In this document: in pieces, positions 50,428 through 59,915 of the stretch
Layout: the number at the start of each line of letters is the position of its first letter
Numbering within the stretch: the stretch's first letter is position 1
Source: Paenibacillus sp. UNC451MF
GTDB taxonomy: Bacteria; Bacillota; Bacilli; Paenibacillales; NBRC-103111
Direction: 5' to 3'
DNA length: 64,000 nt
Assembly: GCF_000686845.1 (NCBI RefSeq)
Contig: NZ_JMLS01000027.1
Coordinates: forward strand, 1-64,000
Program-made: the position numbers and the translations under genes
Notes under the pieces: model-generated
The model's input: only the letters and a program-made list of their open reading frames with translations
Database searches by the model: none
Told to the model about the DNA's origin: nothing

Positions 50428-51387
50428 ATGAATACCTACTCGAATAGTAAAATTGCTTCAGAGCCGGTACGTCCACGACTTCATTACCGCACCCGTAAGG
50501 AGCTATGGTGCCTGCTGTTCATTGCGCCACAAGTTATATTGTTCACGCTGTTCACGGTATATCCGATTGGAATGAGCTATATTTATGCTTTTTTTAATTG
50601 GAATGGCTACGGACCGCTGAAGGATTACGTAGGCTTGGATAACTTCATCGAGACGTTGTTAGACCCAATCTTCTGGAATGCATTTCGCAACAGCCTTCTG
50701 TTTATGGCATGGATTGTCGTGCTGCAGGTACCGTTGGCACTTCTGCTGGCATTGCTACTCAATGTCCAATGGCTGAAAGGGAAGGTTGTGTACCGGACTA
50801 TTTATTTTCTTCCAGTGGTCACGACGACTGCGGTTGTTGGCCTGGTGATGCGATTTATTTTCGGAGCCTACAAAGGACTTGTTAATGAAGTGCTTATCCG
50901 GCTAGGACTGCTCTCGGCACCAATAGACTGGCTTGGATCGATCGACACTGCTTTTATGATTGTTGTGTTGGTAGGTATTTGGAAAAGTTTCGGAATGAAA
51001 TTGATCTATTGGCTGGCTGGGATTCAATCGCTGCCCAAAGAGCTGTTCGAAGCGGCCCGAATCGATGGAGCGTCGGCCATTCAACTGCTGCGCTATATCA
51101 CGGTGCCACTCCTGCTGCCGGTTGGAAGTGTCATTGTGCTGATGTCTGCAGTAAATGCTCTTCACGTATTCGATTTGGTAAAATCTATGACCGATGGCGG
51201 ACCTGCGTTTAAGACCGATATGGTCGATGTATACATATATCGCTATGCCTTTTCGGGAAAAGGTGAAGCACGTGTAGGATTTGCATCTGCAGCAGGAGTT
51301 CTGTACGGCATTGTCGTTATGGTGATATCGCTGCTTCTTGGATTGCTCGTGAAACTAACGGGTGGTCGTAATAAAGCGAGTTTGTAA
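50428..51387 (+). CDS. Carbohydrate ABC transporter permease, MalF/UgpA-like
   Basis: The 319-residue protein has six membrane spans. It begins with LFIAPQVILFTLFTVYPIGMSYIYAFFNWNG, typical of the first span of CUT1 sugar permeases. The cytoplasmic EAA loop reads ELFEAARIDGASAIQLLRYITVPLLLP, the site that contacts the ATPase. It is first in an operon with a second permease, a binding protein and two sulfatases. No ATPase gene is in the operon. Many Bacillota use a shared MsmX-type ATPase encoded elsewhere. Confidence 0.9.
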   Translation: MNTYSNSKIASEPVRPRLHYRTRKELWCLLFIAPQVILFTLFTVYPIGMSYIYAFFNWNGYGPLKDYVGLDNFIETLLDPIFWNAFRNSLLFMAWIVVLQVPLALLLALLLNVQWLKGKVVYRTIYFLPVVTTTAVVGLVMRFIFGAYKGLVNEVLIRLGLLSAPIDWLGSIDTAFMIVVLVGIWKSFGMKLIYWLAGIQSLPKELFEAARIDGASAIQLLRYITVPLLLPVGSVIVLMSAVNALHVFDLVKSMTDGGPAFKTDMVDVYIYRYAFSGKGEARVGFASAAGVLYGIVVMVISLLLGLLVKLTGGRNKASL

Positions 51388-51397
51388 GGGGGGTGAG

Positions 51398-52240
51398 ATG
51401 AATATGACTAATATAGTACGACTTGGTGGGAAAGGGCTCATTCATCTTTTCCTGATGGGGCTCGGAATCATTTGGATTTATCCGTTTGTCTGGATGATCA
51501 TGGCATCGTTCAAGACGAACAATGAGTACATCGCTGCCGGCATCAAGCTGCTGCCCCAATCGTTTCAGTTCACTAATTACAAACGGGCGTGGGAGACTGC
51601 CCATTTCTCCGTCTACTTCTGGAATACAGTCATCATCACGGTTTCAGTGGTGCTTATCGTGATAGTTGTCTGTTCGCTAACAGGGTATGCGGTCGGAAGG
51701 TTCCGCTTTCGGGGGCGGTTGATCTTCGTATCTGCAATTACGGCGACGATGTTTATGCCTAAGGGCTATACAATCATACCCGTATACACACTGATTAACT
51801 CACTCGGGCTGAACAACTCTTTGTGGGGGATTATTCTGGCTGAGGTCGGAGGTGCACACGTGCTGTTCATTCTGCTCTTCGTTGCCCACTTCCGCAGTTT
51901 GCCGAAGGAGCTTGAGGAATCAGCTGAGATGGATGGAAGCGGGTTTGTCCGGACCTTCCTACAAATTATGCTTCCGCTATCGAAGCCAATTCTTGCAACG
52001 ACTGCCATTATGCAGTTTATGTGGACGTGGAACGCATTTCTAATGCCCCTTATTTTTACGCTCGGGAAGCCGAAGCTGCGCACGCTTGGGGTAGGTATGT
52101 TTCAGTTCGTCGGCGAAAATACGATGGATTGGACGGGGATGGCGGCAGCAGCGAGTATCTCGCTTATCCCTATTCTGATTGTATTTATTTTACTTCAGCG
52201 ATTTTTCATTGAAGGCGTCGCTGGAGCAGTCAAAGGCTAG
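51398..52240 (+). CDS. Carbohydrate ABC transporter permease, MalG/UgpE-like
   Basis: About 280 residues with six membrane spans. It has IWIYPFVWMIMASFKTNNEYIAAG at the N-terminus and the EAA loop ELEESAEMDGSGFVRTFLQIMLPLSKPIL. It pairs with the MalF-like protein to form the CUT1 channel. ATG 51398 is ten bases after the upstream stop with AAGGGGGGTGAG in between, so translation is coupled. An open frame from 51362 would overlap the previous gene and has no ribosome binding site. Confidence 0.9.
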   Translation: MNMTNIVRLGGKGLIHLFLMGLGIIWIYPFVWMIMASFKTNNEYIAAGIKLLPQSFQFTNYKRAWETAHFSVYFWNTVIITVSVVLIVIVVCSLTGYAVGRFRFRGRLIFVSAITATMFMPKGYTIIPVYTLINSLGLNNSLWGIILAEVGGAHVLFILLFVAHFRSLPKELEESAEMDGSGFVRTFLQIMLPLSKPILATTAIMQFMWTWNAFLMPLIFTLGKPKLRTLGVGMFQFVGENTMDWTGMAAAASISLIPILIVFILLQRFFIEGVAGAVKG

Positions 52241-52292
52241 CTGCATTTACAATAAAAATTTAATGTTGAACTGTAGAAGGGAAGAACTCATC

Positions 52293-53807
52293 ATGAAACA
52301 AACAAAGATACAAATAGTCGGGATTACCGCTGCGGCATTATTGCTGATAGCGGGCTGCTCAAGCGGAGGAGCGCCTTCAGCGGAGTCCAACTCATCGGGC
52401 TCCGGGGAAGAGACCGTCATATCCGTTTGGGGAGGCAGCGATTTTCTGAAAGGGGAGGAGAGCCCTGGCCAACGGATGATTAAGGAGTATAACGAGCAAA
52501 ACAAAGGCAAGGTGCGTGTAGAAGCTCGCTACATGCCTTGGGCGGAGTATAACACAGCGATCCAGGCTGCAGTTACGTCGAATGACTTGCCGGATATTTT
52601 CGAAACACCCCAGAATAGCGATATTCGTACCATCGTGGCCAACGGTTGGGCCAAGGCTTTCGACGGCTTAGTATCGGATGCATGGAGGAAGCAGTTTAAT
52701 CCGGCTTCTTTCGTAGAGGGAGTCAACGTGATCGATGGTAAAACGTACAGCTGGCCGTTAACAGGACCGACACTCGGTTCGATTCTGTATTATAACAAAG
52801 AGGTGCTTCAAAAAGCAGGGCTCGATCCTGAAAAGCCGCCTAAGACTTGGGATGAGCTCAGGGAAATGGCGAAGACGGTTACCTCCAAAGGTAAAGGGGA
52901 CTCGTACGGCATCGTTTTCGGAGGAGGAGAAACCGGGACTGCTTCCGGCATATCCAAAATTGTCGACGCCTTAGCTGCAGGAATATCTCCTGGAGAAGCA
53001 GGGGGCTTTAATTACAAGACTGGCAAATATGCGTATGATGCCAAAGCAACCCTAGACTCATTCGAATTTCTTCAAAAGCTGAAGGAGGACGGCAGTATTC
53101 TGCCAGCTTCATATACAATGAAAGCTACGGAAGCAAGCGTCTTGTTCGGTCAAGCCAAAGCGGCGTTCCTGATAGACGGACGGGCACGGATGTGGATCGT
53201 TAAACGGGACACACCTGAAGCGAAGTTCGGACTTGCCCAGGTACCCACACCGAATGGGGAGAAGCCAAGCTATTTTTACGTGAGAGCGAACCCTTCGGGC
53301 TATCTGATTTCGTCACAGACCAAACATGCCAAAGAAGCTGGAGCTTTCATAGAGACTGCTTTTGCAGCACCGCCGTTCTATGAGAAGTATTTGAAAAGCG
53401 GTGTGGCTTTGACTCCCATTGAGAGCATTAACAACAACAAATCGCTTTACCCGTATCCTGAGTTCAATACTTTTATTGATCTTCATCAAAATTTATTGAA
53501 GGAAAGACCTGATTATGCGGTTCGCAACCCTCAAACAGCGAAGGTTATTGTTGAGCTGGGATCATTGCAGCAGCCGAAGATTAAACCAAGCTACGGTGAT
53601 ATTTTGCAATCCGTTCTGACTGGGGCACAGAAGGATCTTCCTGCTCTCCTTAAGAGCTATAACGATAAAATGAACAAAGGACTTGAGGATGCGGTGATTA
53701 AAGTGAAGGGGAGTGGTGTTAAAGTCGAGCTTACTGATTTTCAGTTCCCTAATTGGGATACGAGCAAGGATTATAAACCAGAAGATTATTCACAGCTGCG
53801 TCCTTAA
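52293..53807 (+). CDS. Extracellular sugar-binding lipoprotein of the CUT1 transporter
   Basis: About 504 residues. The lipobox is LLIAGCS. The family 1 binding-protein fold has ETVISVWGGSDFLKGEES, ILYYNKEVLQKAGLDPEKPPKTWDEL and AFLIDGRARMWIV. The C-terminal extension is long (about 420-504), which is usual for proteins that bind larger oligosaccharides. It follows both permease genes, so it is the natural binding partner. ATG 52293 has AGAAGGGAAG upstream. Sulfatase genes follow on the same strand, which suggests that the ligand is a sulfated glycan. Confidence 0.9.
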   Translation: MKQTKIQIVGITAAALLLIAGCSSGGAPSAESNSSGSGEETVISVWGGSDFLKGEESPGQRMIKEYNEQNKGKVRVEARYMPWAEYNTAIQAAVTSNDLPDIFETPQNSDIRTIVANGWAKAFDGLVSDAWRKQFNPASFVEGVNVIDGKTYSWPLTGPTLGSILYYNKEVLQKAGLDPEKPPKTWDELREMAKTVTSKGKGDSYGIVFGGGETGTASGISKIVDALAAGISPGEAGGFNYKTGKYAYDAKATLDSFEFLQKLKEDGSILPASYTMKATEASVLFGQAKAAFLIDGRARMWIVKRDTPEAKFGLAQVPTPNGEKPSYFYVRANPSGYLISSQTKHAKEAGAFIETAFAAPPFYEKYLKSGVALTPIESINNNKSLYPYPEFNTFIDLHQNLLKERPDYAVRNPQTAKVIVELGSLQQPKIKPSYGDILQSVLTGAQKDLPALLKSYNDKMNKGLEDAVIKVKGSGVKVELTDFQFPNWDTSKDYKPEDYSQLRP

Positions 53808-53924
53808 GGTAGGAGCTTTTCAAAAGACGATTTTCTACTTGGCTGCCCATCCGGAAGAACGGTATAATGAATGGGAAATGGGAATGAAAGCGATTTTATT
53901 AGAGCTGATAGGAGGAATTCATTC

Positions 53925-55274
53925 ATGGCAATTCGCTCATCACAACCAAACGTGATCGTATTTTTTACTGACCAGCAGCGTTGGGACACGACAGGTGTCC
54001 ATGGTAATCCGCTCGGTCTTACTCCTCATTTTGACCGTGTAGCGACAAGAGGTACACATGTGTACAATTCCTTTACATGCCAGCCGGTATGCGGCCCAGC
54101 AAGAGCATGCCTTCAGACCGGATTGTACCCAACGACGACCGGCTGCTTTCGGAATTCCATTCCGTTACCGCCAGATTCGAAGACATTGGGACATTATTTC
54201 CGCGAAGCTGGATACAAGACAGGATATATAGGGAAATGGCATTTGGCCGATGAGAACCCGGTTCCGGAATCGAAGCGCGGAGGTTATGAATATTGGCTGG
54301 CCGCAAATGCACTGGAGCACTCATCCCAACCGTATAATGCGGTTCTCTTTAATAATGATAACGAGCGTGTCAAACTGCCGGGGTATCGTGTAGACGCACT
54401 GACGGACGCTGCTATCCGTTATATCGACGATCATCAAGCCGATCCGTTCTTTCTATTCATATCCTATTTGGAGCCTCATCATCAGAACCATGTGGACGAC
54501 TATCCAGCACCAGAAGGCTACCGAGAGCCTTTTACAGGAAGATGGACTCCACCGGACTTGGCAGCACTCGGAGGCACAAGCGCTCAGCATCTTGGAGGCT
54601 ACTATGGAATGGTCAAACGGCTTGACGAGGCTTTCGGAAGACTTCTCGATACCGTGAAGAGCTTAGGGTTAAGCGACGATACCATCATCCTGTTTACTGC
54701 CGATCATGCTTGCCATTTTAAAACACGAAATAGCGAATATAAACGCTCCTGCCATGAAAGCTCGATACGTGTACCGACAGCTTTCACTGGGCCTGGATTC
54801 GATAGCAGAGGACAGCTCCGAGAGCTTGTGAGCCTGATCGATCTCCCTCCGACCCTTCTAGATGCAGCCGGGATTCCTGTACCCGATGAGATGCAGGGAC
54901 AATCGATATTACCGCTTCTCCACAGGGAGACCAAGGATTGGCCGGAGGAGGTATTTATTCAAATTAGCGAGGCACAAGTAGGTCGGGCTATCCGAACGCA
55001 GAGATGGAAATATTCCGTGTCATCTCAGGATTCAGGTAGAAATAAGGCTGGATCGGATCAATATGTTGAAGAGTTCCTTTATGACCTGGAAAGCGATCCG
55101 TATGAGTTAACGAACTTGATCGGATTTGAATCCCATCGTGAGGTGACTGAAGTGCTGAGGGAGCGACTGCATCGGAGGATGAAGGAAGCAGGAGAGCAAC
55201 CGGCTGAAATCATTCCTGCTCAAAGCATAAAAAGCGGGCAGCGTCGCGTATGGCAGCAAGAGGTTCATTTATAA
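53925..55274 (+). CDS. Type I sulfatase (Cys-type)
   Basis: The 449-residue protein carries the sulfatase motif VCGPARACLQTG with Cys56-x-Pro58-x-Arg60, the site for conversion to formylglycine. Metal ligands appear in VIVFFTDQQRWDTTG and ILFTADHACHFKTRN, and YIGKWHLAD holds active-site Lys and His. There is no signal peptide, so it acts in the cytoplasm on imported sugar sulfates. AGGAGG precedes the ATG. It follows the binding-protein gene by 117 bases and is followed at once by a second sulfatase. The sulfated position cannot be assigned. Confidence 0.9.
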   Translation: MAIRSSQPNVIVFFTDQQRWDTTGVHGNPLGLTPHFDRVATRGTHVYNSFTCQPVCGPARACLQTGLYPTTTGCFRNSIPLPPDSKTLGHYFREAGYKTGYIGKWHLADENPVPESKRGGYEYWLAANALEHSSQPYNAVLFNNDNERVKLPGYRVDALTDAAIRYIDDHQADPFFLFISYLEPHHQNHVDDYPAPEGYREPFTGRWTPPDLAALGGTSAQHLGGYYGMVKRLDEAFGRLLDTVKSLGLSDDTIILFTADHACHFKTRNSEYKRSCHESSIRVPTAFTGPGFDSRGQLRELVSLIDLPPTLLDAAGIPVPDEMQGQSILPLLHRETKDWPEEVFIQISEAQVGRAIRTQRWKYSVSSQDSGRNKAGSDQYVEEFLYDLESDPYELTNLIGFESHREVTEVLRERLHRRMKEAGEQPAEIIPAQSIKSGQRRVWQQEVHL

Positions 55275-55287
55275 GGAGGAGATCTTA

Positions 55288-56655
55288 ATGAGCAATTTCA
55301 TTGTACTTATGTCTGATGAACATAATCCGTTGTACTCCTCTGTATTCGGCCATCCGTTTGTTCAGACACCTAATCTGGAAAGACTTGCGCAGCAGGGCAC
55401 TGTTTACCGCAACGCATATTGCCCTTCGCCGTTATGCACACCAAGCCGTTCTGCCTTCGTCTCTGGTCGTCGGGTACATGAAGTTCAGGCGTACAGCAAT
55501 TGTCATGTTAATCTTCCTAACCACTTTCCGTCTTATGGCAAGGTGCTTAAGGAACAAGGCGTTCATTCCGTACATATTGGAAAGACGCATGTGTATGCAC
55601 AACCGGAGCAGTTGGACTTTTCAGAAATTCATTTGGCAAAAAAAGGGAAGTCTCCAGGGGACATCAATTTCCGTAGAATACCATTGGCTATCCGCACTAA
55701 TGCTGCAGAAAGAGCCTTTGGCTTTGGGGTCAAAGAGGATGCCTTTGACGGTGATTTAAAGGTAATGAACGCAGCTCTGCAATGGCTTGAACAAACGGCA
55801 CCGGGCTTGGAACAGCCATGGAGCTTAACGATCAATTTATTGAATCCCCATTTCCCGCAATGGAATACAGAGGAGTTCTGGAATTTGTATCCTCAAGGAG
55901 AGGACCTTCCGCGTTATGGAAGCGAGCAGGAGAGTGCTAACCATCCATATGCCCGGGATTTACGCGACCATTTCGAAACGGATCTGTTTACGGAAGCACA
56001 AATTCGTGGTCTCCGCAGGGGTTATCTTGGAAATGTAACTTTTATCGATAGGCAAATCGGAAGATTATTAGATGCGCTAGAGCAGAGTGGGCAAGCCGAA
56101 ACGACGAATTTCGTGTATACTTCCGACCATGGGGAGATGCTGGGTAAATTCGGTCAATGGTGGAAATGCTCCTTGTATGAAGATTCCGTTAGAATCCCTG
56201 TTTTCGCAGCAGGTCCTGATTTTAAAGCTGGAGCTGTCGTGGATACGCCGGTGGATCTGCATGATGTGCAGGCGTCTATCTTCCAGGCAACCGGAGCGAA
56301 GCGTCCTGCCGAATGGGCTGGCCAGCCTCTTCAGCAAATAGCCTCCTCTGATCCAAACCGTGCGGTATTTGCTGAGTATCATGGTCATGGCACCCGTTCA
56401 GGCGCGTATATGATCCGTAAGGGTGATTGGAAACTCATCTATTACATGGAGGCTCCGCATCAACTGTTTAACTTGCAAGCAGATCCTGATGAACTCCATA
56501 ATGTTTATACGAATTACCCGGATATTGCATCCGATCTGGAGGCTGAGCTTCGTGGCGTCTGCTCTCCGGAAGACGAGAATCAACGGGCTCATCAATTTCA
56601 GCAAGCACAATTAGAGCTGCTCGAGAGCAACGGGTTAATGAGCTCTGCAAATTGA
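55288..56655 (+). CDS. Type I sulfatase (Cys-type), second copy
   Basis: The 455-residue protein carries SPLCTPSRSAFVSGRR with Cys50-x-Pro52-Ser-Arg54, the classical C-x-P-S-R site. NFIVLMSDEHNPLYSS and FVYTSDHGEMLGKFGQWWK supply the calcium ligands, and VHIGKTHVY the Lys-x-His. It also lacks a signal peptide. It differs widely from the sulfatase just upstream, so the two probably remove sulfate from different positions of one glycan. The AAGGAGGAG site lies between the genes (gap 13 bases), so they are co-translated. Confidence 0.9.
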   Translation: MSNFIVLMSDEHNPLYSSVFGHPFVQTPNLERLAQQGTVYRNAYCPSPLCTPSRSAFVSGRRVHEVQAYSNCHVNLPNHFPSYGKVLKEQGVHSVHIGKTHVYAQPEQLDFSEIHLAKKGKSPGDINFRRIPLAIRTNAAERAFGFGVKEDAFDGDLKVMNAALQWLEQTAPGLEQPWSLTINLLNPHFPQWNTEEFWNLYPQGEDLPRYGSEQESANHPYARDLRDHFETDLFTEAQIRGLRRGYLGNVTFIDRQIGRLLDALEQSGQAETTNFVYTSDHGEMLGKFGQWWKCSLYEDSVRIPVFAAGPDFKAGAVVDTPVDLHDVQASIFQATGAKRPAEWAGQPLQQIASSDPNRAVFAEYHGHGTRSGAYMIRKGDWKLIYYMEAPHQLFNLQADPDELHNVYTNYPDIASDLEAELRGVCSPEDENQRAHQFQQAQLELLESNGLMSSAN

Positions 56656-56824
56656 TTGACACCTGCGACAAACGGTGCTACCCTTTTATCAAATAGGATC
56701 ATAGTGTTCGACCGGAACCCCGGAGACGCGGCTTTTCTTTTCATGATGATGAAAAGGACTAAGCTTCGTCTCTTTTTTATGTTCAAGCGTGTTGAACCTG
56801 TCGATGCTTCAAGAGGTGAAGACC

Positions 56825-57694
56825 ATGAAAGAGTATGCACATGAGTACAGGGAAAATTATAACTACACACCTTCGGAGTTTGAAAAGCTGGGTGGAATAT
56901 GGCCTCTTCGTATGGGCCACAACAAAGCCAAATCCAATTATTTTGTTGGACCCAAAGTGATAGATTGCTACTCTCTCCATTTTATATTGAGCGGCTCAGT
57001 ATTTTTATCCCATGGGACTGAAACCACTCCATTACAGGCAAATGATATATTTTGTCTACATCCCCAAATTAAGTACAGTTACAGTATTCATAATTACAGT
57101 CCTGAAGCGCCCCTTAGAATGTATTGGCTAGCCTTTAGCGGGACGCAGGCTTTATCTATTTTGCAGCGAATAGGCTTCACGCAAGAGAGTCCATATCTTC
57201 GTGAACGCTTGTCACCTGAGCTGCTTGAATGGATTAAAAAGCTATTTCACCTTCTAGCCAAGCAAGAAAAGAACACAGATTTGCAAGCACAAATCAACTT
57301 ATACAGCATTATGGACTTATTAACGAAGGATCATTCCGGTATGAAGTCGAAGCAAGCGCTTCAGGATGAATGGCTGAAGAGGAGTATGGAATATATGAAT
57401 ACGCACTATATGGAAGGGATTACCGTAATGGATGCGGTCCAGGTAGCAGGTGTGCATCGTTCGCATTATTACAATGAATTTCTCCGAATGCTTGGAGTCA
57501 GCCCAAGAAAATATTTGATCCAGCTGCGCATGGAAAGAGCAAGCGAGCTATTGTTGAACACGACGTTGAACATTACGGAAATTGCGCGTTCTACGGGTTA
57601 TCCTGATCTGTATTCGTTTTCGCGATCGTTCTTTAATTATTATGGAATGTCCCCTACGGAGTTCAGATCTACACATGTCACAAAACCAACTTAA
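56825..57694 (+). CDS. AraC-family regulator beside the orphan binding protein
   Basis: About 289 residues. An N-terminal cupin-like sensor (IDCYSLHFILSGSVFLSHGTE) is followed by a C-terminal AraC DNA-binding domain (MDAVQVAGVHRSHYYNEFLRMLGVSPRKYLIQLRMERASELLL and ITEIARSTGYPDLYSFSRSFFNYYGMSPTEFR). ATG 56825 has AGAGGTGAAG upstream. It starts 170 bases after the second sulfatase and is followed after 40 bases by a binding-protein gene in the same direction. It probably controls that gene and the sulfated-glycan operon. Confidence 0.85.
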   Translation: MKEYAHEYRENYNYTPSEFEKLGGIWPLRMGHNKAKSNYFVGPKVIDCYSLHFILSGSVFLSHGTETTPLQANDIFCLHPQIKYSYSIHNYSPEAPLRMYWLAFSGTQALSILQRIGFTQESPYLRERLSPELLEWIKKLFHLLAKQEKNTDLQAQINLYSIMDLLTKDHSGMKSKQALQDEWLKRSMEYMNTHYMEGITVMDAVQVAGVHRSHYYNEFLRMLGVSPRKYLIQLRMERASELLLNTTLNITEIARSTGYPDLYSFSRSFFNYYGMSPTEFRSTHVTKPT

Positions 57695-57734
57695 ACTATG
57701 AGAATAGTATTATAAAATAAAGGATGGATTACAC

Positions 57735-59024
57735 TTGCCGAAAAGTATCCATAAAGTGATCGGGACCCTATGCCTTATTGGCGCATTAACGGCTGCTGCA
57801 TCGGGGTGCTCATCCAAAAATCCAGCAGCGGAGAAAACTTCGAATCCGAACATAAATGCATCTGAGCCTGTCGAGCTCAAAGTCTTCTCCGGTTTTGCCG
57901 AAACGGCAATCGATTTCGATGATGTGTTCGTCAAGCCGGTGCAGAAGAAGCATCCGAACATATCTGCTAAGCTGGTAAATGGCGTCAAGCTCGAGAATTT
58001 GGTTTCAACCGGTGATATACCGGATCTGATCGTTGTCTCGGTTCTCAATCTATTTCCTCTGAAAGAGATGGGCCTTCTCAGCGACTTGAATCCTTTGATC
58101 AAGCAGCATTCGTTTGATTTGAGTCGTATTCATCCAGAGATTATGGATAGCGTAAAGCAGTATAGCGAAATTGGCGAGATTGTCGCGCTGCCTTATTTTA
58201 TTAACTTTAATGCTTTGTATTATAACAAAGATATTTTTGATCGGTTCGGGGTGGCGTATCCGAAGGACGGCATGACTTGGGATGAAGTTCTGGAATTAGC
58301 GAAGAAAGTAACGCAGACCGTAGACGGGGTGAACTATCGCGGACTGGATCCCGAGAACATCACCCGACTGGCCTCATCGCTGGGCGTTCAATATGCGGAC
58401 TCGAACTCCACTAACGGAGTATTGCAGAATTGGAAGCCAGGATACGAGTTGTTTCAGCGTATCATGTCGATCCCTGGCAATTTGCCATCGGATCCAAAAA
58501 AGTTTGATAAAAATGCATTTGTGAAAGACCGGACCGTTGCTATGGTAGCAACCACAAATATGCTAAAGGACTTTCAAACATCCGCCGAGCAAGGTCAACC
58601 GCTTAACTGGGATATGGTGACTTACCCGCAATATAAAGAGAAGCCAGGTACGTTCGGGGTAGCCGGAGCTCGCGTGGTGGTCATTCCGCCGCAGAGCAAG
58701 CATAGAGAAGAAGCATTCCGCTTGCTGGAGTCTATTTTATCGGATGAAGCACAGATGGAACAAAATAAGAACGGGTTGATGTCGGCGTTAGTAAGTCCGG
58801 AAGTGCAGAAAACATTCGGTAGTGGAATTGAGCATTTGAAAGGAAAAAATGTGCAGGCCGCCTATAAGCTTAAGCCAGGTTGGAGAGTGCTAACGCCATA
58901 TGATGATTCGGCTGCAAAAATCATTTTAAATCATTCCGCAGATATTACGAAAGGGAAAGACATCAATTCCGTTATTCGGGAGACAGATGAAGAGATCGGT
59001 AAGATGATAAATCAATTAAAATAA
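57735..59024 (+). CDS. Extracellular sugar-binding lipoprotein, orphan (paralogue of 46593)
   Basis: The 429-residue protein has a lipoprotein signal (lipobox region AAASGC). Its family 1 binding fold is strikingly like the product of 46593: ALYYNKDIFDRFGVAYPKDGMTWDEV against LYYNKDIFDKFAIPYPKDGMYWEDI, NWDMV segments, FLKGKNVQA/HLKGKNVQA and the shared ending RETDEEIGKMINQLK. No permease or ATPase gene is adjacent. The start is TTG with AAAGGATGG upstream. It could feed the CUT1 permeases at 50428-52240 or act only as a sensor. Confidence 0.85.
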   Translation: MPKSIHKVIGTLCLIGALTAAASGCSSKNPAAEKTSNPNINASEPVELKVFSGFAETAIDFDDVFVKPVQKKHPNISAKLVNGVKLENLVSTGDIPDLIVVSVLNLFPLKEMGLLSDLNPLIKQHSFDLSRIHPEIMDSVKQYSEIGEIVALPYFINFNALYYNKDIFDRFGVAYPKDGMTWDEVLELAKKVTQTVDGVNYRGLDPENITRLASSLGVQYADSNSTNGVLQNWKPGYELFQRIMSIPGNLPSDPKKFDKNAFVKDRTVAMVATTNMLKDFQTSAEQGQPLNWDMVTYPQYKEKPGTFGVAGARVVVIPPQSKHREEAFRLLESILSDEAQMEQNKNGLMSALVSPEVQKTFGSGIEHLKGKNVQAAYKLKPGWRVLTPYDDSAAKIILNHSADITKGKDINSVIRETDEEIGKMINQLK

Positions 59025-59040
59025 AAAAATATCGAAATTA

Positions 59041-59064
59041 AGGCTTGCTTGTGCAAGTCTTTTT
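59041..59064 (+). terminator. Terminator after the second orphan binding-protein gene
   Basis: CTTGC (59044-59048) and GCAAG (59053-59057) form a compact stem extended by AG/CT pairing, followed by five Ts. Confidence 0.75.
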
Positions 59065-59105
59065 GTTAATTATAGGTATAGGCTAAAAGTGAATGGAGGT
59101 ACGGA

Positions 59106-59741
59106 ATGGAGCGAAATAAGAATGTTTTAGGCAAAGTCACCTGCTTTATAACCAGAGAGTGTGATAGCGGAACCGAATTACTGCTCTTTCAGCATCCGAA
59201 TGCAGGAATTCAACTGCCAGCTGGTACCGTGGAATTAAATGAGGACTTTAGGGAGGCCGCACAGCGCGAAGCTTTTGAAGAAACAGGATTAAGGGAGTTC
59301 GCTTCATGTACTTACATTGGAGAGCAGGCGACTTCACTTCCAAGCGACAAGTATTTCACATATCATAATGCCAAGGTATACTCTAGACCTGATTTGAGCA
59401 GCGCACAATGGGCAGAAATTAGAAGAGGTATTAATTTGGCGTATATTCGTGAGCAGGGAGATTTCGTTCAAGTGTCTTATACGGAAGAGGACCAATATCC
59501 TTATCCAAACTATATTACATATCAGATTACAGGTTGGGTTGAACGAAAGCATTTAGCCTCGACGGTGAGAAGGCAATTTTACCACTTACGGTCAATCTCT
59601 ACTAAAGACAAATGGGAACAGGAAGCAGATCATCATTTATTTCAATTGTTTTGGGCACCGATGGATAGTTTGCCTGAAATTGTGGCTCCCCAGCAGCAGT
59701 GGGTTACTTATGTTACGAACGAGCTAAAGTATAATTTCTAA
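59106..59741 (+). CDS. NUDIX hydrolase
   Basis: The 211-residue protein contains an intact Nudix box spread over GTVELNEDFREAAQREAFEETGL (residues 39-61), with the REAFEE core that binds Mg2+. Upstream is ITRECDSGTELLLFQHPNAGIQLPAGT. The C-terminal half is longer than in minimal NUDIX proteins and holds no known motif. It hydrolyses some nucleoside diphosphate derivative; the substrate is unknown. GGAGG precedes the ATG. Single gene with terminators on both sides. Confidence 0.88.
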   Translation: MERNKNVLGKVTCFITRECDSGTELLLFQHPNAGIQLPAGTVELNEDFREAAQREAFEETGLREFASCTYIGEQATSLPSDKYFTYHNAKVYSRPDLSSAQWAEIRRGINLAYIREQGDFVQVSYTEEDQYPYPNYITYQITGWVERKHLASTVRRQFYHLRSISTKDKWEQEADHHLFQLFWAPMDSLPEIVAPQQQWVTYVTNELKYNF

Positions 59742-59787
59742 AGGTTTAGAATGTGGACGGAGTGCCTTGATTCTAATACAAGGATAG

Positions 59788-59823
59788 AGATCATTTCTTT
59801 ATATAAGAGATGATCTTTTTTGT
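59788..59823 (+). terminator. Terminator after the NUDIX gene
   Basis: AGATCAT (59788-59794) pairs with ATGATCT (59810-59816), with further pairing inside through TTCTT and AAGAG, followed by TTTTT. Confidence 0.85.
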
Positions 59824-59915
59824 TTAAAATGAGCTATTTTAAGCTATTTTTAATTCCGAGTAAATCAATCAGAAAAAAAGGATAGTAATTTTAAGCTTTA
59901 TGTGATATTGTATTT

